DNA of 64,000 nucleotides, from positions 62,001 to 126,000 of the forward strand of contig JACCXH010000015.1 in assembly GCA_013697245.1 (NCBI GenBank), in the 5' to 3' direction. The position numbers and the translations under genes are program-made. Positions 28,372 through 38,538 of the stretch are shown piece after piece (position 1 is the stretch's first letter; each line of letters opens with the position of its first letter). The notes beneath the pieces are model-generated. The model was not told the origin of the DNA, did not search any database, and saw only the letters and a program-made list of their open reading frames with translations. Source of the DNA: Bacteroidota bacterium. Its GTDB lineage: Bacteria; Bacteroidota; Bacteroidia; B-17B0; Aurantibacillaceae.

Positions 28372-30837
28372 ATGAAAACAAATATAAAAAATCAAAGCAA
28401 AAATCTAAAAGCCTTAATCTTAATTCTAGTTATTATTTTGGCCAATAAAACTTTTTCGCAATTACCCGGCTATTTATCGCCTAACTTGTTAGTAGGTTAC
28501 TGGCCGTTTAACGGCAATGCAGCAGATCTTTCGGGCAATGGTAATAATGCCATTTTAAATGGTGTTACTTTAACAAAAGACAGAGAGGGAAATGCAAATT
28601 CAGCTTATCATTTTGCAAATAATACAGATCTCATCACAATTCCATCTTCTTTTTACACCCCGCTGGATAGTAATTTTACGATTTCATTTTGGTTCAGATC
28701 AAATTTTGATATGCGTATGAACCTTTTTAACATTAATGATTCTGGTCTTTACCAGTCAAACTTTAACATCGCAATAAATGATGGTACCGGCGTTAACAGT
28801 AACGGGATTATCGGCTTTTGGAATAGTTCCGGAGTGAATGATGTAGTATCCGGTACAGCTGGTTATTACTCTGATAATATCTGGCATAATGTTTTAATTA
28901 CACGAGATACCGGCGTGGTAAAGCTTTTTGTTGATGGTGATCAAACAATTAACAACGGCTATTACCTTTCTGCAATTGGTATAAATAATCCTATTACAAT
29001 AGGTAGTTCGTTATTTCCTTTTTATGGCGATGTTGATGATCTTATCATTTATGAACGCGCCTTAAGCGCAGCAGAAATTAATAACATAGTAAAAAACTCT
29101 AATGCTACACCATATATCACCTCTCCTAAAATAACAGACGCCTATTTTATAAACGATACAGTAAAGATAAAATGGGTAAAAGCAATCGGTTACGATACTA
29201 TTAAGATTCAATATTCGCTTGATAACGGAGGAAGTTGGCAGATGATCGCTAATAATATAGATGTAGATTCTCTTAATTTTTCATGGATTACACCAAACCT
29301 GCCAGGAGCAGAATGCCTTATAAAAATTACCGATGTGAACAATGCTACAAAATTTGCGATTAGCGACAAATTTCTTATAAGTAAATACAAATGGCAGTTG
29401 GTAAACAGCAATGCAGCATTTAGTGTTCGTGATGGTGCAGAAGGGTATTCGTTTCAAAATAAAATGTATTTAATGGGTGGTTGGAATCCAACAGACTCTT
29501 TAAACTATCCGTTAATTACAAATAAAGAAATATGGCAATCTACCGACGGTAATACTTGGACACTAATTGATACTGCTGATTGGGAGGTGCGTCATTATTA
29601 TGGCAGCCAAGTGCATAATAATAAAATGTGGGTCATTGGCGGAGATCAACTGCGAGGTCATTTTCAAAAAGACATCTGGAACACCTCTGACGGCCTTAAT
29701 TGGAACAAGGTATGCGATTCGGTGCCCTGGGGAGACCGATGGATGTATATGACATGCTCATTTAATAATAAATTATGGGTAATGGGCGGACAAAAAGTAG
29801 TTGGTTGGGCAAATACTATAGATACTGTTTACAACGATGTATGGAATAGCTCTGATGGGATAAACTGGAACCTTGTGACAGATTCAGCAGCTTGGAGCCC
29901 GCGTGCACAAATTAATGCGGTATGTGTGTTCAATAATAAAATGTGGATCATTGGAGGCGGCACCTATAATGGTATTAGAAAATATTATAATGATGTTTGG
30001 AACAGTTCTGACGGAATAAACTGGACACCTGTAACACACCAGTCGCCTTGGGATGCAAGGGAGTTTCATGAAATAATTGTTTATGATAATGCTATTTGGA
30101 TAATTGGAGGCTATGATGATAGCGGAAACAAAAAAGATGTTTGGTATAGCGAAGACGGCATAACATGGCACGAATTAAAAAATACACCTTGGCCTCCAAG
30201 GCATGGAACATCTGTATTTAATCACAACCAATCTCTATGGGTTGTTGCTGGTAATATGTGGAATGATTCATGGAGATTAAACACCCTTGTTTGCCCCGCG
30301 CTTATTTCGCCTATTGCAACAACTACCGTTTTAAACAGTAATACTGCAACCATGGTTGCCAATTATTCTTCTTCTGCGGCAAGCTATAAATGGCAAATAA
30401 AAAACGGCCCGGTTTGGCAAGATTTAAGCAATTCAACTCTAATAAATGGCGCCGATAATGATACGCTTAAAATAAATGCGGTTAATATGGCCAACAACGG
30501 GCAACAATTTCGTTGTATGGTTCAATCCGGCGCTTGTTCAGATTCTACAGGCTCTTCAGTATTAAACGTATTATTGGTGAGCGGTTTAGATGAAAACAAG
30601 AATGAAGATAAATTAACTGTTTACCCAAATCCAGCAAATGATCACGTATTTGTAACAGTAACCGGCGCCATTCAAAACTTAGGTTATACCATTCTTGATC
30701 AGCTTGGCAGGCCCTTACTTAAAGGAAAATTAACCTCTTTAAGCAACACGATTAATCTCGAAAGTTTAATTGCAGGTTACTATATATTATTGATAGATGA
30801 GAAGAAAGACCTTTCTTTTAAGCTAATTAAACTTTAA
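28372..30837 (+). CDS. Secreted LamG/Kelch-like beta-propeller protein with T9SS sorting domain
   Basis: Signal peptide MKTNIKNQSKNLKALILILVIILANKTFS; LVGYWPFNGNAADLSGNGNNA (LamG), repeated MW(I/V)IGG../DVWNSSDGINW propeller motifs; C-terminal LTVYPNPANDHVFV. Start moved from 28237. Confidence 0.85.
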   Translation: MKTNIKNQSKNLKALILILVIILANKTFSQLPGYLSPNLLVGYWPFNGNAADLSGNGNNAILNGVTLTKDREGNANSAYHFANNTDLITIPSSFYTPLDSNFTISFWFRSNFDMRMNLFNINDSGLYQSNFNIAINDGTGVNSNGIIGFWNSSGVNDVVSGTAGYYSDNIWHNVLITRDTGVVKLFVDGDQTINNGYYLSAIGINNPITIGSSLFPFYGDVDDLIIYERALSAAEINNIVKNSNATPYITSPKITDAYFINDTVKIKWVKAIGYDTIKIQYSLDNGGSWQMIANNIDVDSLNFSWITPNLPGAECLIKITDVNNATKFAISDKFLISKYKWQLVNSNAAFSVRDGAEGYSFQNKMYLMGGWNPTDSLNYPLITNKEIWQSTDGNTWTLIDTADWEVRHYYGSQVHNNKMWVIGGDQLRGHFQKDIWNTSDGLNWNKVCDSVPWGDRWMYMTCSFNNKLWVMGGQKVVGWANTIDTVYNDVWNSSDGINWNLVTDSAAWSPRAQINAVCVFNNKMWIIGGGTYNGIRKYYNDVWNSSDGINWTPVTHQSPWDAREFHEIIVYDNAIWIIGGYDDSGNKKDVWYSEDGITWHELKNTPWPPRHGTSVFNHNQSLWVVAGNMWNDSWRLNTLVCPALISPIATTTVLNSNTATMVANYSSSAASYKWQIKNGPVWQDLSNSTLINGADNDTLKINAVNMANNGQQFRCMVQSGACSDSTGSSVLNVLLVSGLDENKNEDKLTVYPNPANDHVFVTVTGAIQNLGYTILDQLGRPLLKGKLTSLSNTINLESLIAGYYILLIDEKKDLSFKLIKL

Positions 30838-31144
30838 TTAAAAATGCCAATAAACCTAACTATGCGAAATTATAAGTAAAAGAAGTCGGCCTTTTTAATT
30901 GGTCTAAACTTTATATCAATAACTAATCTAATAAACTTAAAAAAATAAAATCATGAAAAAAACTATCCAAAGTTCAATCATGTTAACTCACATTGTAATT
31001 CTACTTTTTTTTCGGTTTTTAAAATTAAACAAAAACCAAAAAAATCTTACATATGTGGCTTTGCAAACAAAATCAGGCAATTTTCTTTTTTAAATAGGCG
31101 CAACTTTACATTAACAAATAGTAGTAACCAAAAAAAACACAATC

Positions 31145-32044
31145 ATGAAAAAGAAATTATACAACCCAGCAATGTTAGCAATGCTAACTCTTATTTTATT
31201 CGTAAATAATTGTTTTGCTTCTTACCCAAGCCCAAACTCTGCGGTTTGTTTAAAATTGAACGGAATAATCCTTAAATCGCCAAAAAGTGAAAGAGGTTTG
31301 TATAAAGTAGAATTAATATATGATAATTCGATGGTGGTTGATTCGGCAAGAGTTTCGATTAATAAACCCTTTGAATTTGGTTTGGTTAAAAATTCATTAT
31401 ATACCCTACGTATCACAAAAGAAGGTTTTGTGCCCTTATTTTTAAAAGTTGATACTAAACTAACACCTGATAATAATGGTGTTTATGAATTTCGCTTTCA
31501 GACCGAATTATTAGATAGCGCAGTAGCGCATACTTTAGATCCGGGGGGGTTAAATGCGCCGGTTGGTGTTGTAAAATACGATGAAGTAAATAATAGATTT
31601 TATCCGGTAGATGCCCCGAAGGAAACGCTGGTTGAAAAAGACCTGACATGTTTAAAATTAAATGGTTTAATTCTTAAGTCTCCTAAAAAAACAAAGGGTT
31701 TATATAAAGTAGAATTACTTCAGGATAATAACGTGGTTGATTCTAAAACAGTTCCAGTAAATAAACCATTCGAATTTGCTTTGGCCAAGAACACATGGTA
31801 TACCGTGCGTATTTCAAAAGAAGGCTTTGTGCCTTTATTAATAAGCATTGATACAGAGCTAAACAAGGATAATACTACTTTATATGAATTTGAATTTGAA
31901 ACCGAATTATTTCATTCTTCAGATGTAAACAGTATTGACAGGGATAGCTTTGATCTGCCATACGGTTTAGTAAGATTTGATGAAAGCAATAACAGGTTCT
32001 ACCCCGTTTCTGATTACAGGGCTCATATCCCTGGCGCATTTTAA
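31145..32044 (+). CDS. Secreted hypothetical protein with two tandem homologous domains
   Basis: Signal peptide; CLKLNGIILKSPKSERGLYKVELIYDN.. and CLKLNGLILKSPKKTKGLYKVELLQDN.. internal duplication. Confidence 0.8.
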   Translation: MKKKLYNPAMLAMLTLILFVNNCFASYPSPNSAVCLKLNGIILKSPKSERGLYKVELIYDNSMVVDSARVSINKPFEFGLVKNSLYTLRITKEGFVPLFLKVDTKLTPDNNGVYEFRFQTELLDSAVAHTLDPGGLNAPVGVVKYDEVNNRFYPVDAPKETLVEKDLTCLKLNGLILKSPKKTKGLYKVELLQDNNVVDSKTVPVNKPFEFALAKNTWYTVRISKEGFVPLLISIDTELNKDNTTLYEFEFETELFHSSDVNSIDRDSFDLPYGLVRFDESNNRFYPVSDYRAHIPGAF

Positions 32045-32066
32045 TAAATAATTTAATTAAAACTCA

Positions 32067-32492
32067 ATGATTATGAATAATACGAAAAAAGAATCTATTT
32101 TGGTGATTGAAGATAATCAACTAGATATGCTGGTGGTAAAAGTATTACTGGAAAGACATTTTAATTTATACATTGTTACAAATGGCGAAGATGCTTTAAA
32201 AGCTGCAAAGGAATTCGACTTTGATATTGTACTGGCCGATATAAACCTGGGCGATCAAAGCATGGATGGCGTAAAAGTGATGAGGCAATTAAGAGAAAAT
32301 GAAAAGACAAAAGATTTAAAAATCTTTGCCGTAACAGCCTACGCTGATAATATAAAATATTATTTAGATGCCGGTTTTGATAATGTACTTACGAAACCAG
32401 TAATTAAAGAGGAGATCTTTGAAATTCTTTATGGGCCAATCGACGAATTAAATAAAATGGAAGCAGTGTCTTTAAAAAAAAGAAGTAACTAA
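32067..32492 (+). CDS. Single-domain response regulator receiver
   Basis: ILVIEDNQLDMLVV, VLADINLGDQSMDGVKVM, AVTAY, LTKPV. Confidence 0.92.
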   Translation: MIMNNTKKESILVIEDNQLDMLVVKVLLERHFNLYIVTNGEDALKAAKEFDFDIVLADINLGDQSMDGVKVMRQLRENEKTKDLKIFAVTAYADNIKYYLDAGFDNVLTKPVIKEEIFEILYGPIDELNKMEAVSLKKRSN

Positions 32493-32531
32493 CGCTACCT
32501 TTATTTTTTAAATTTTAAAATAAAGGTAGCG
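32493..32531. terminator. Bidirectional terminator-like hairpin between convergent regulator and kinase
   Basis: 15-bp perfect stem CGCTACCTTTATTTT / AAAATAAAGGTAGCG overlapping the kinase stop codon. Confidence 0.75.
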
Positions 32532-34696
32532 CCAACACCTACTGTACTTTCAATATCAATACTACCGTTCAATGCTTCCATTTGCGATTTGATCAGGAAA
32601 AGCCCTAAACCCTTTCCTTCTGCGTGATCATGAAAGCGTTGATATAATCTAAATAATCTTTCTTTATACAATTCTACATTCAATCCTAAACCGTTATCAG
32701 AAAATTTTAATATTACATCGTCGTTTATAATCTCTGACGTTATTACAATTTTTAAGGCACGTGATGGCGAACGGTATTTTATAGCATTGGATATAAGGTT
32801 AAAAAAGATACTTTCAAGATAGGCTTTGTTAAATTTAACGGTTAGTGCATTATTAAATTGCGAGTCAATTTGCGCGCCTATTTCAAGAATCATGGTTTCG
32901 TTTTGCGCAATACCTTTTTCTAATGCAGATGCAATCATAAGGTCTTCTTGTGGAATTGAAATGTGATCTTTAATATTCAAAACTTTGGTAAGATCTTTAA
33001 TAATATCATCAAACATATGTGTGGCTTTTTTTATTCCGGCCAGGATCTGTTTTAAGGTTGGATCTTTAATAGCATAATTATCTAAAAGGCTCGAAAGGCC
33101 TAGTAAACTTGCAATTGGGCCCCTTAAATTGTGAGAGGTAATGTATGAGAATTGTTTAAGATCTTTATTATTTTGAATTAATTCTGTAATTAGTTTTTCT
33201 TTTTCCTGCTCTTCTATTTTTTGATTTGTTACATCTTGTTTTGCACCCAACATGCGTAACGGTTTACCGTTTTCCCGGATAATAAAAAAACGGTCTCGCA
33301 CATGGGCATAGCTGCCATCTGCTTTTAAAAAACGATATTCTAATTCTGATTGAGTAATTAAAGGATCTTGTATTGTTTTATTAAGCTGGACAAGAATGGT
33401 TTCTTTTTCTTCAGGGTGTAATTTTGATTCCCAGAATAAATTTTCAGAGAACTGGTTTGCTAAATTATAACCAAATAAATTTCTATAACCTTCACCTGCA
33501 ATATAGGTTTTGTTTATTTCAAAATCATGGTCCCAAATGGCATCGCTGGTTGCTTTTGCTAATGATTCATAACGTTCAAAATTCTGTTTTAATTTTTGAT
33601 TATAATTTACGTTTAATGTAATATCCCTAGAGTTTGAAACAATGCCCTGTACTGCAGGGTCATCAAGCATATTAGTGGCAATTGTTTCAAGCCAGATCCA
33701 ATTATTATTTGCATTCTTAAAACGGAAGGGTGATATCTGAACCCTTTTTTTTCTTTTTAAAAGGTTAAACTGGTTAAACACCCTTTGTTTATCCTCCTTG
33801 TGAATATAATCAAACGCATTTTTGCCAATCAATTTGTGGGCCTCAACACCAACAATTGTAGCAGCAGAGGGGCTAATGAATTTATAATTACCTTCAAGAT
33901 CTAAAATACCTATAAGGTCAGCACCATCCTGCACAAGTGCTTTAAAAAGCCGCTCGCTTAGTTTAAGGGCTTGTTCAACTTTTATTTTTTCGGTTATTTC
34001 GCGATAGTTAGATACGATAGCCCTTACGCTGGGGTCGTTCAGCAAATTAATAACGGTGCCCTCCACACATATATACTCTCCGTTCTTGTGCAAGAACCTG
34101 TTAGTGCGTTGTATTGGCACGCCGGGGTTTTGCAATAATTCTTGAAGTACAGCTTTTGATTCTTCTGCCTGATCAGGATGCATTTGCAAAAAACAGGTTT
34201 TATCAATGATCTCTTTTGGTTTAAAGCCGGTAATTCTTTCAATACATGGACTCACATATATCACGTCACCATTTTTATCGGTTAGCGAAATAATTTCACT
34301 GGCATGTTCAATTAAAGCGGCGAAGCGCTTATCATTTATTTTTTGTTTCTCTTCAGCTTCAATTTTTTGGGTAATATCAACAGATGAAACAAGCGCGCCT
34401 ATAATTTCACCCGCTTCGTTCAAAGCCGGTTTATATTTTGTTAAGAAGGTAATAAATGTATTATTAGGAAAAGGAACTTCTATTTGGTTTTCAACGCTCG
34501 CCCCATTAAATACATCCGCGTATATTTTTTTTACTATTTCAATCCTGGCAGGCTGAGCGTAATCTAGCACACATGTTCCCTTTAAAAAATCAATACCAAA
34601 ATATTTTAAATAGTAGTTTTTAAATTTTTTACTAAAGGTAATAACCTCCATGTTTGTATCAACAAGTAAAAATGGCTCATCAGTATTTATCATCAA
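32501..34696 (-). CDS. Multi-PAS sensor histidine kinase
   Basis: Successive PAS/PAC motifs (DKNGDVIYVSPCIERITGF, DLEGNYKFISPSAATIVG), FSYITSHNLRGPIASLLGLSSLL (H-box), FSDNGLGL and GKGLGLFLIK. Confidence 0.95.
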   Translation of the reverse strand: MMINTDEPFLLVDTNMEVITFSKKFKNYYLKYFGIDFLKGTCVLDYAQPARIEIVKKIYADVFNGASVENQIEVPFPNNTFITFLTKYKPALNEAGEIIGALVSSVDITQKIEAEEKQKINDKRFAALIEHASEIISLTDKNGDVIYVSPCIERITGFKPKEIIDKTCFLQMHPDQAEESKAVLQELLQNPGVPIQRTNRFLHKNGEYICVEGTVINLLNDPSVRAIVSNYREITEKIKVEQALKLSERLFKALVQDGADLIGILDLEGNYKFISPSAATIVGVEAHKLIGKNAFDYIHKEDKQRVFNQFNLLKRKKRVQISPFRFKNANNNWIWLETIATNMLDDPAVQGIVSNSRDITLNVNYNQKLKQNFERYESLAKATSDAIWDHDFEINKTYIAGEGYRNLFGYNLANQFSENLFWESKLHPEEKETILVQLNKTIQDPLITQSELEYRFLKADGSYAHVRDRFFIIRENGKPLRMLGAKQDVTNQKIEEQEKEKLITELIQNNKDLKQFSYITSHNLRGPIASLLGLSSLLDNYAIKDPTLKQILAGIKKATHMFDDIIKDLTKVLNIKDHISIPQEDLMIASALEKGIAQNETMILEIGAQIDSQFNNALTVKFNKAYLESIFFNLISNAIKYRSPSRALKIVITSEIINDDVILKFSDNGLGLNVELYKERLFRLYQRFHDHAEGKGLGLFLIKSQMEALNGSIDIESTVGVGATFILKFKK

Positions 34697-34876
34697 AAGC
34701 TCAAATTTTTGACGTAGGGTATCGGAAATAAAATTATTTGTTTCTTTTTCCAGAAGATTTATTAATGTTAATGAAAACTAAAGCCTAAATTACAAAAAAA
34801 CAATCTACTAGGCATGGCCAATACTAAAATAAATCATGATTTTCTTGCAAAGCAATGGGTTTTAATAAATAAAACA

Positions 34877-35389
34877 TTAAAATAATTTTTGCATGGCAAT
34901 TTTGAACCAGGAAGTATATTTTTCCGGTGTGTTATTTATTTCTAGGATAACCTTTTGTGGATGCATCCAAACAAAAGCCTCTACTTCATTTTTATTGATT
35001 TGCGGTTTTTGCGAACAATCACCAAAATAAATATGGTCAAATTCATGTTCAATAAGGCCGTTCTCAAAACCTGTTCTGTAAATAAAATGTGTTTTATGAA
35101 CAAGTTCGGTTTCAAGCCCCATTTCTTCCATTAGTCGCCTATGAGCGGCAGCCAGTGTATCTTCATTCGGGCGTGGATGCGAGCAACAGGTATTTGTCCA
35201 TAACCCGGCACTGTGATATTTATTTAAAGCCCTTTGTTGTAAAAGCAATTCGCCTTTATGATTGAAAATAAAAACAGAAAAAGCACGGTGCAGGAATCCC
35301 TTTTGATGAGCCTCCAATTTCTCCATCACGCCAATTGGTTTGTCGGTTTTATCCACTAAAATTACTTCTTCTCTCATTAAAATTGCCAA
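34877..35389 (-). CDS. idi: Isopentenyl-diphosphate delta-isomerase type I (Nudix)
   Basis: HRAFSVFIFNHKGELLLQQRALNKYHSAGLWTNTCCSHPRPNE, RRLMEEMGLE; true start may be the internal MREEVILVD. Confidence 0.93.
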   Translation of the reverse strand: MAILMREEVILVDKTDKPIGVMEKLEAHQKGFLHRAFSVFIFNHKGELLLQQRALNKYHSAGLWTNTCCSHPRPNEDTLAAAHRRLMEEMGLETELVHKTHFIYRTGFENGLIEHEFDHIYFGDCSQKPQINKNEVEAFVWMHPQKVILEINNTPEKYTSWFKIAMQKLF

Positions 35390-35576
35390 TAATCTTCTAT
35401 CTTAGAAACTGCAATTTAAACATTTTAAACAATTTATCTTTGAGAATACCTTTTAAATTTTTTTTGCATACAAATACACAAAATTGGCTGATGAACAAGT
35501 AATGGATGCCATTTAAAAAACCAAAACAACCATTTGTTTAATACGTTTTACTTTTTAAACAATTAAGTTTAAATTA

Positions 35577-38528
35577 GTGAAGATTATTAAAAAGATAAAA
35601 TACATAGTCGTTATTATCCTGCTTTCCTTTTTTTGCAAACTGGAAGCTCAGCAATATTTTTTTAAAAATTATAGTGTAGAAAGTGGTTTGCCATTTGTGC
35701 AGGTTTCATGCATGTTCCAACAAAAAAATGGTTATTTGTGGAGCGGAGGTTACGGGGGGTTGTGCCGTTTTGATGGCAAAAGTTTTTTCGTGATTAATCC
35801 CAAAAAAGGGTTGATCGACCATAACGTAAATGCCATTGCAGAAGATGAAATGGGTGCCGTTTTTGTTGGAACGAACAAAGGATTAAGTATCATTCAAAAT
35901 TCAAAGATCTACAATTTTAAAAAAGAAAGCGGCCTTTCAAATCCTTATATCACTTCTTTATGCAACGGTTATCATCATTCCATGTATCTGGGTACAAAAA
36001 AGGGTTTATTTATTTTTAGTAATGGCAAAGTTAAAGCTGTAAAACAATTTGAAAAATACAAGATCAATTGCATCTATAAATCCGATTCAAGTTTTTTATT
36101 TATTGGAACGGATGATGGTTTGATATTATACGGCCACAATAAATTTGAATTGGTAAGCAAATTGAATGGCCTGCCGTCTAACCAGATAAACTGCCTTGCC
36201 ATTCAAAAAAACAAACTGGTTATTGGCACAGCAAGTGGTTTAAGTATTTACGATCTTGAAACAAAAAAAATTAGTAATTATTTTATTGAGAATGGCCTGA
36301 TTGATGAGAACGTAACAAGCGTTTTAAATCAGGATGATGAATATATTTGGGTGGGTTCGCAAAACGGGTTATTGAAATTTGACGGACAACAATTTAGTTA
36401 TTACAATATTGGGCAAGATAATAATTCAAACTTAGTCCGCTGTCTCGTTCAGGACCGGGAGGATAATATCTGGATAGGCAGTCATAGCGGTCTTTTTAGG
36501 TTTAAGGATAATTCGTTCTCAACTTTCGATAAAATAAATGGCCCTGGTAATGCATTTATTTTCCAGATCTTAAGGGATAGTAGAGGAGATCTTTGGATGG
36601 CCTCAGAAAATAATGGCATCTATAAATATTCGCAAGGCTATTTTAAACGTTACGGAACGAGTGACGGTTTGACCACAAACATTTCGCGTTCAGGAATACA
36701 AGATGCGGATGGCCGCTTGATATTTGGCACTGCAAATGATATTACCCAATTTAAGAACGATAAATTTTATACCATTCCTTTAACATCCGAATTTAAAGGC
36801 CCACATGATGTGATGTACCTCTCGGCAGATAATACATTATGGATAGGTGGCGGAAATGGGATCGCATCATTAAAATGGAAAGACAATAAAACTGAATCCA
36901 AATTTTACCCGATAAAAGCCGGCGTTGATTTTAATGTATTTGGCTTGTGCGAAGATGACGATCATAATATTTACATTGGGGCATACCACGGAGGTTTATA
37001 CAAGCTGGTTGGCGATTCGATAATAAATTTAAGCGCGAAATTAAATTGGGAGTACGAAGATTTTTTAGCAATTAAATATATTAATGGGTATTTATTTTCT
37101 GCTTCGCTGGATGGCCTATTAATTATTGATACAAAAACAAACGTTTTAAAACGCGTTACGTTAAATGATGGTTTAAATTCTGAATACGTTTACTCGCTCG
37201 AATTTGCAGAAAATAAAAATGCTTTATGGATCGGTACCAACCAGGGAATAAATAAACTTAACTTAAAAAAATTCTTTAGCGAAAGCAAAATAGAAATAAG
37301 ATCTTATGGGAAACAGGAAGGCTTTGCCGGGGTAGAATGCAATGGCAATGGGATTTGGGAGGATCGAGATGGCACTTTATGGTTTGGTACCGTAAGTGGT
37401 ATTGTAAAGCACGAACCCTTTAATCTTAAAAGCAATAAGGTTCAAAACTTAACATTTATACAAACCATCCAGATCTTTAATGAAGATACATTATTACCAA
37501 ACAACAGTAACTTGCCATACAATTATAATACAATTGCTTTTGGTTACCGAGGTATTTGTTTAACTAACCCCGATAAAGTTTTGTATCAAAAAAAGTTGGA
37601 AGGCCTCGATAAAGAATGGAGCGTTCCAAGTGCAGAAGACTTTAGTAAATATGCCAACTTAACGCCGGGTAAATATACTTTTAAAGTAAGATCCTGCAAT
37701 AACGAAGGTGTTTGGGATACAAAAGAAACAACTTTTTCTTTTACAATTGCCAGTCCATTTTATTTAACATGGTGGTTTATTTTAATTGTAGTTGTTTTTG
37801 TTGCCGGTACTATTTATACAATATTTAAGATAAGGCTCCTCTCAATTGCCAGGCAACAAAAGTTAGAGTTCAACCGGAAAGTAGAAATGAGCAGGATTGA
37901 ATTAAAGGCTTTGCGTTCACAAATGAACCCGCATTTTATTTTTAATTCTTTAAATTCAATCCAGCATTATATTTTTCATACAAAATCCGATGAGGCTATA
38001 AAATACTTAAGCAAATTTGCGCGCCTGGTGCGTATCATCTTAAATAATTCAGACAAGCCAACTGTTACTGTTGAAGAAGATCTTGAAGCCTTGAAATTAT
38101 ATCTTGAGCTGGAACAAATGCGTTTTGAAGAAAAATTCGATTACGAAGTAGTTATAGACGCATCGGTAGATACGGATTATGATGTTATGCCTCCCATGTT
38201 AATGCAACCCTATGTTGAAAATGCCATTTTGCATGGATTAAATCCGAGCCCTAAAAAGGGAAAATTAATTATTCACTTAAGTGCGAAAAATAATTTTTTA
38301 ATTTGTACTATTACAGATAATGGAATTGGAAGGGAAAAAGCGGCAGAAATAAAACGCACTATGCCAGCGGCAAAACATAAATCCTTAGGAATGAAAATTA
38401 CCGAGGACAGGTTAAAAATATTAAATGAAATTAATAACTCGCAATTAAGCGTAACAATAACAGATCTAAAAGAAGGCAACGAATCAAAAGGAACACAAGT
38501 ACAATTATTTATTCCGTTAATAGGCTAA
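35577..38528 (+). CDS. Two-component regulator propeller (reg_prop) / Y_Y_Y / LytS-type His_kinase sensor, GTG start
   Basis: Repeated WIGT..GL propeller motifs, LTPGKYTFKVRSCNNEGVWD (Y_Y_Y), TM, LRSQMNPHFIFNSLNSIQHYI, MPPMLMQPYVENAILHGL. Confidence 0.95.
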   Translation: MKIIKKIKYIVVIILLSFFCKLEAQQYFFKNYSVESGLPFVQVSCMFQQKNGYLWSGGYGGLCRFDGKSFFVINPKKGLIDHNVNAIAEDEMGAVFVGTNKGLSIIQNSKIYNFKKESGLSNPYITSLCNGYHHSMYLGTKKGLFIFSNGKVKAVKQFEKYKINCIYKSDSSFLFIGTDDGLILYGHNKFELVSKLNGLPSNQINCLAIQKNKLVIGTASGLSIYDLETKKISNYFIENGLIDENVTSVLNQDDEYIWVGSQNGLLKFDGQQFSYYNIGQDNNSNLVRCLVQDREDNIWIGSHSGLFRFKDNSFSTFDKINGPGNAFIFQILRDSRGDLWMASENNGIYKYSQGYFKRYGTSDGLTTNISRSGIQDADGRLIFGTANDITQFKNDKFYTIPLTSEFKGPHDVMYLSADNTLWIGGGNGIASLKWKDNKTESKFYPIKAGVDFNVFGLCEDDDHNIYIGAYHGGLYKLVGDSIINLSAKLNWEYEDFLAIKYINGYLFSASLDGLLIIDTKTNVLKRVTLNDGLNSEYVYSLEFAENKNALWIGTNQGINKLNLKKFFSESKIEIRSYGKQEGFAGVECNGNGIWEDRDGTLWFGTVSGIVKHEPFNLKSNKVQNLTFIQTIQIFNEDTLLPNNSNLPYNYNTIAFGYRGICLTNPDKVLYQKKLEGLDKEWSVPSAEDFSKYANLTPGKYTFKVRSCNNEGVWDTKETTFSFTIASPFYLTWWFILIVVVFVAGTIYTIFKIRLLSIARQQKLEFNRKVEMSRIELKALRSQMNPHFIFNSLNSIQHYIFHTKSDEAIKYLSKFARLVRIILNNSDKPTVTVEEDLEALKLYLELEQMRFEEKFDYEVVIDASVDTDYDVMPPMLMQPYVENAILHGLNPSPKKGKLIIHLSAKNNFLICTITDNGIGREKAAEIKRTMPAAKHKSLGMKITEDRLKILNEINNSQLSVTITDLKEGNESKGTQVQLFIPLIG

Positions 38529-38538
38529 AACCAAGGTT

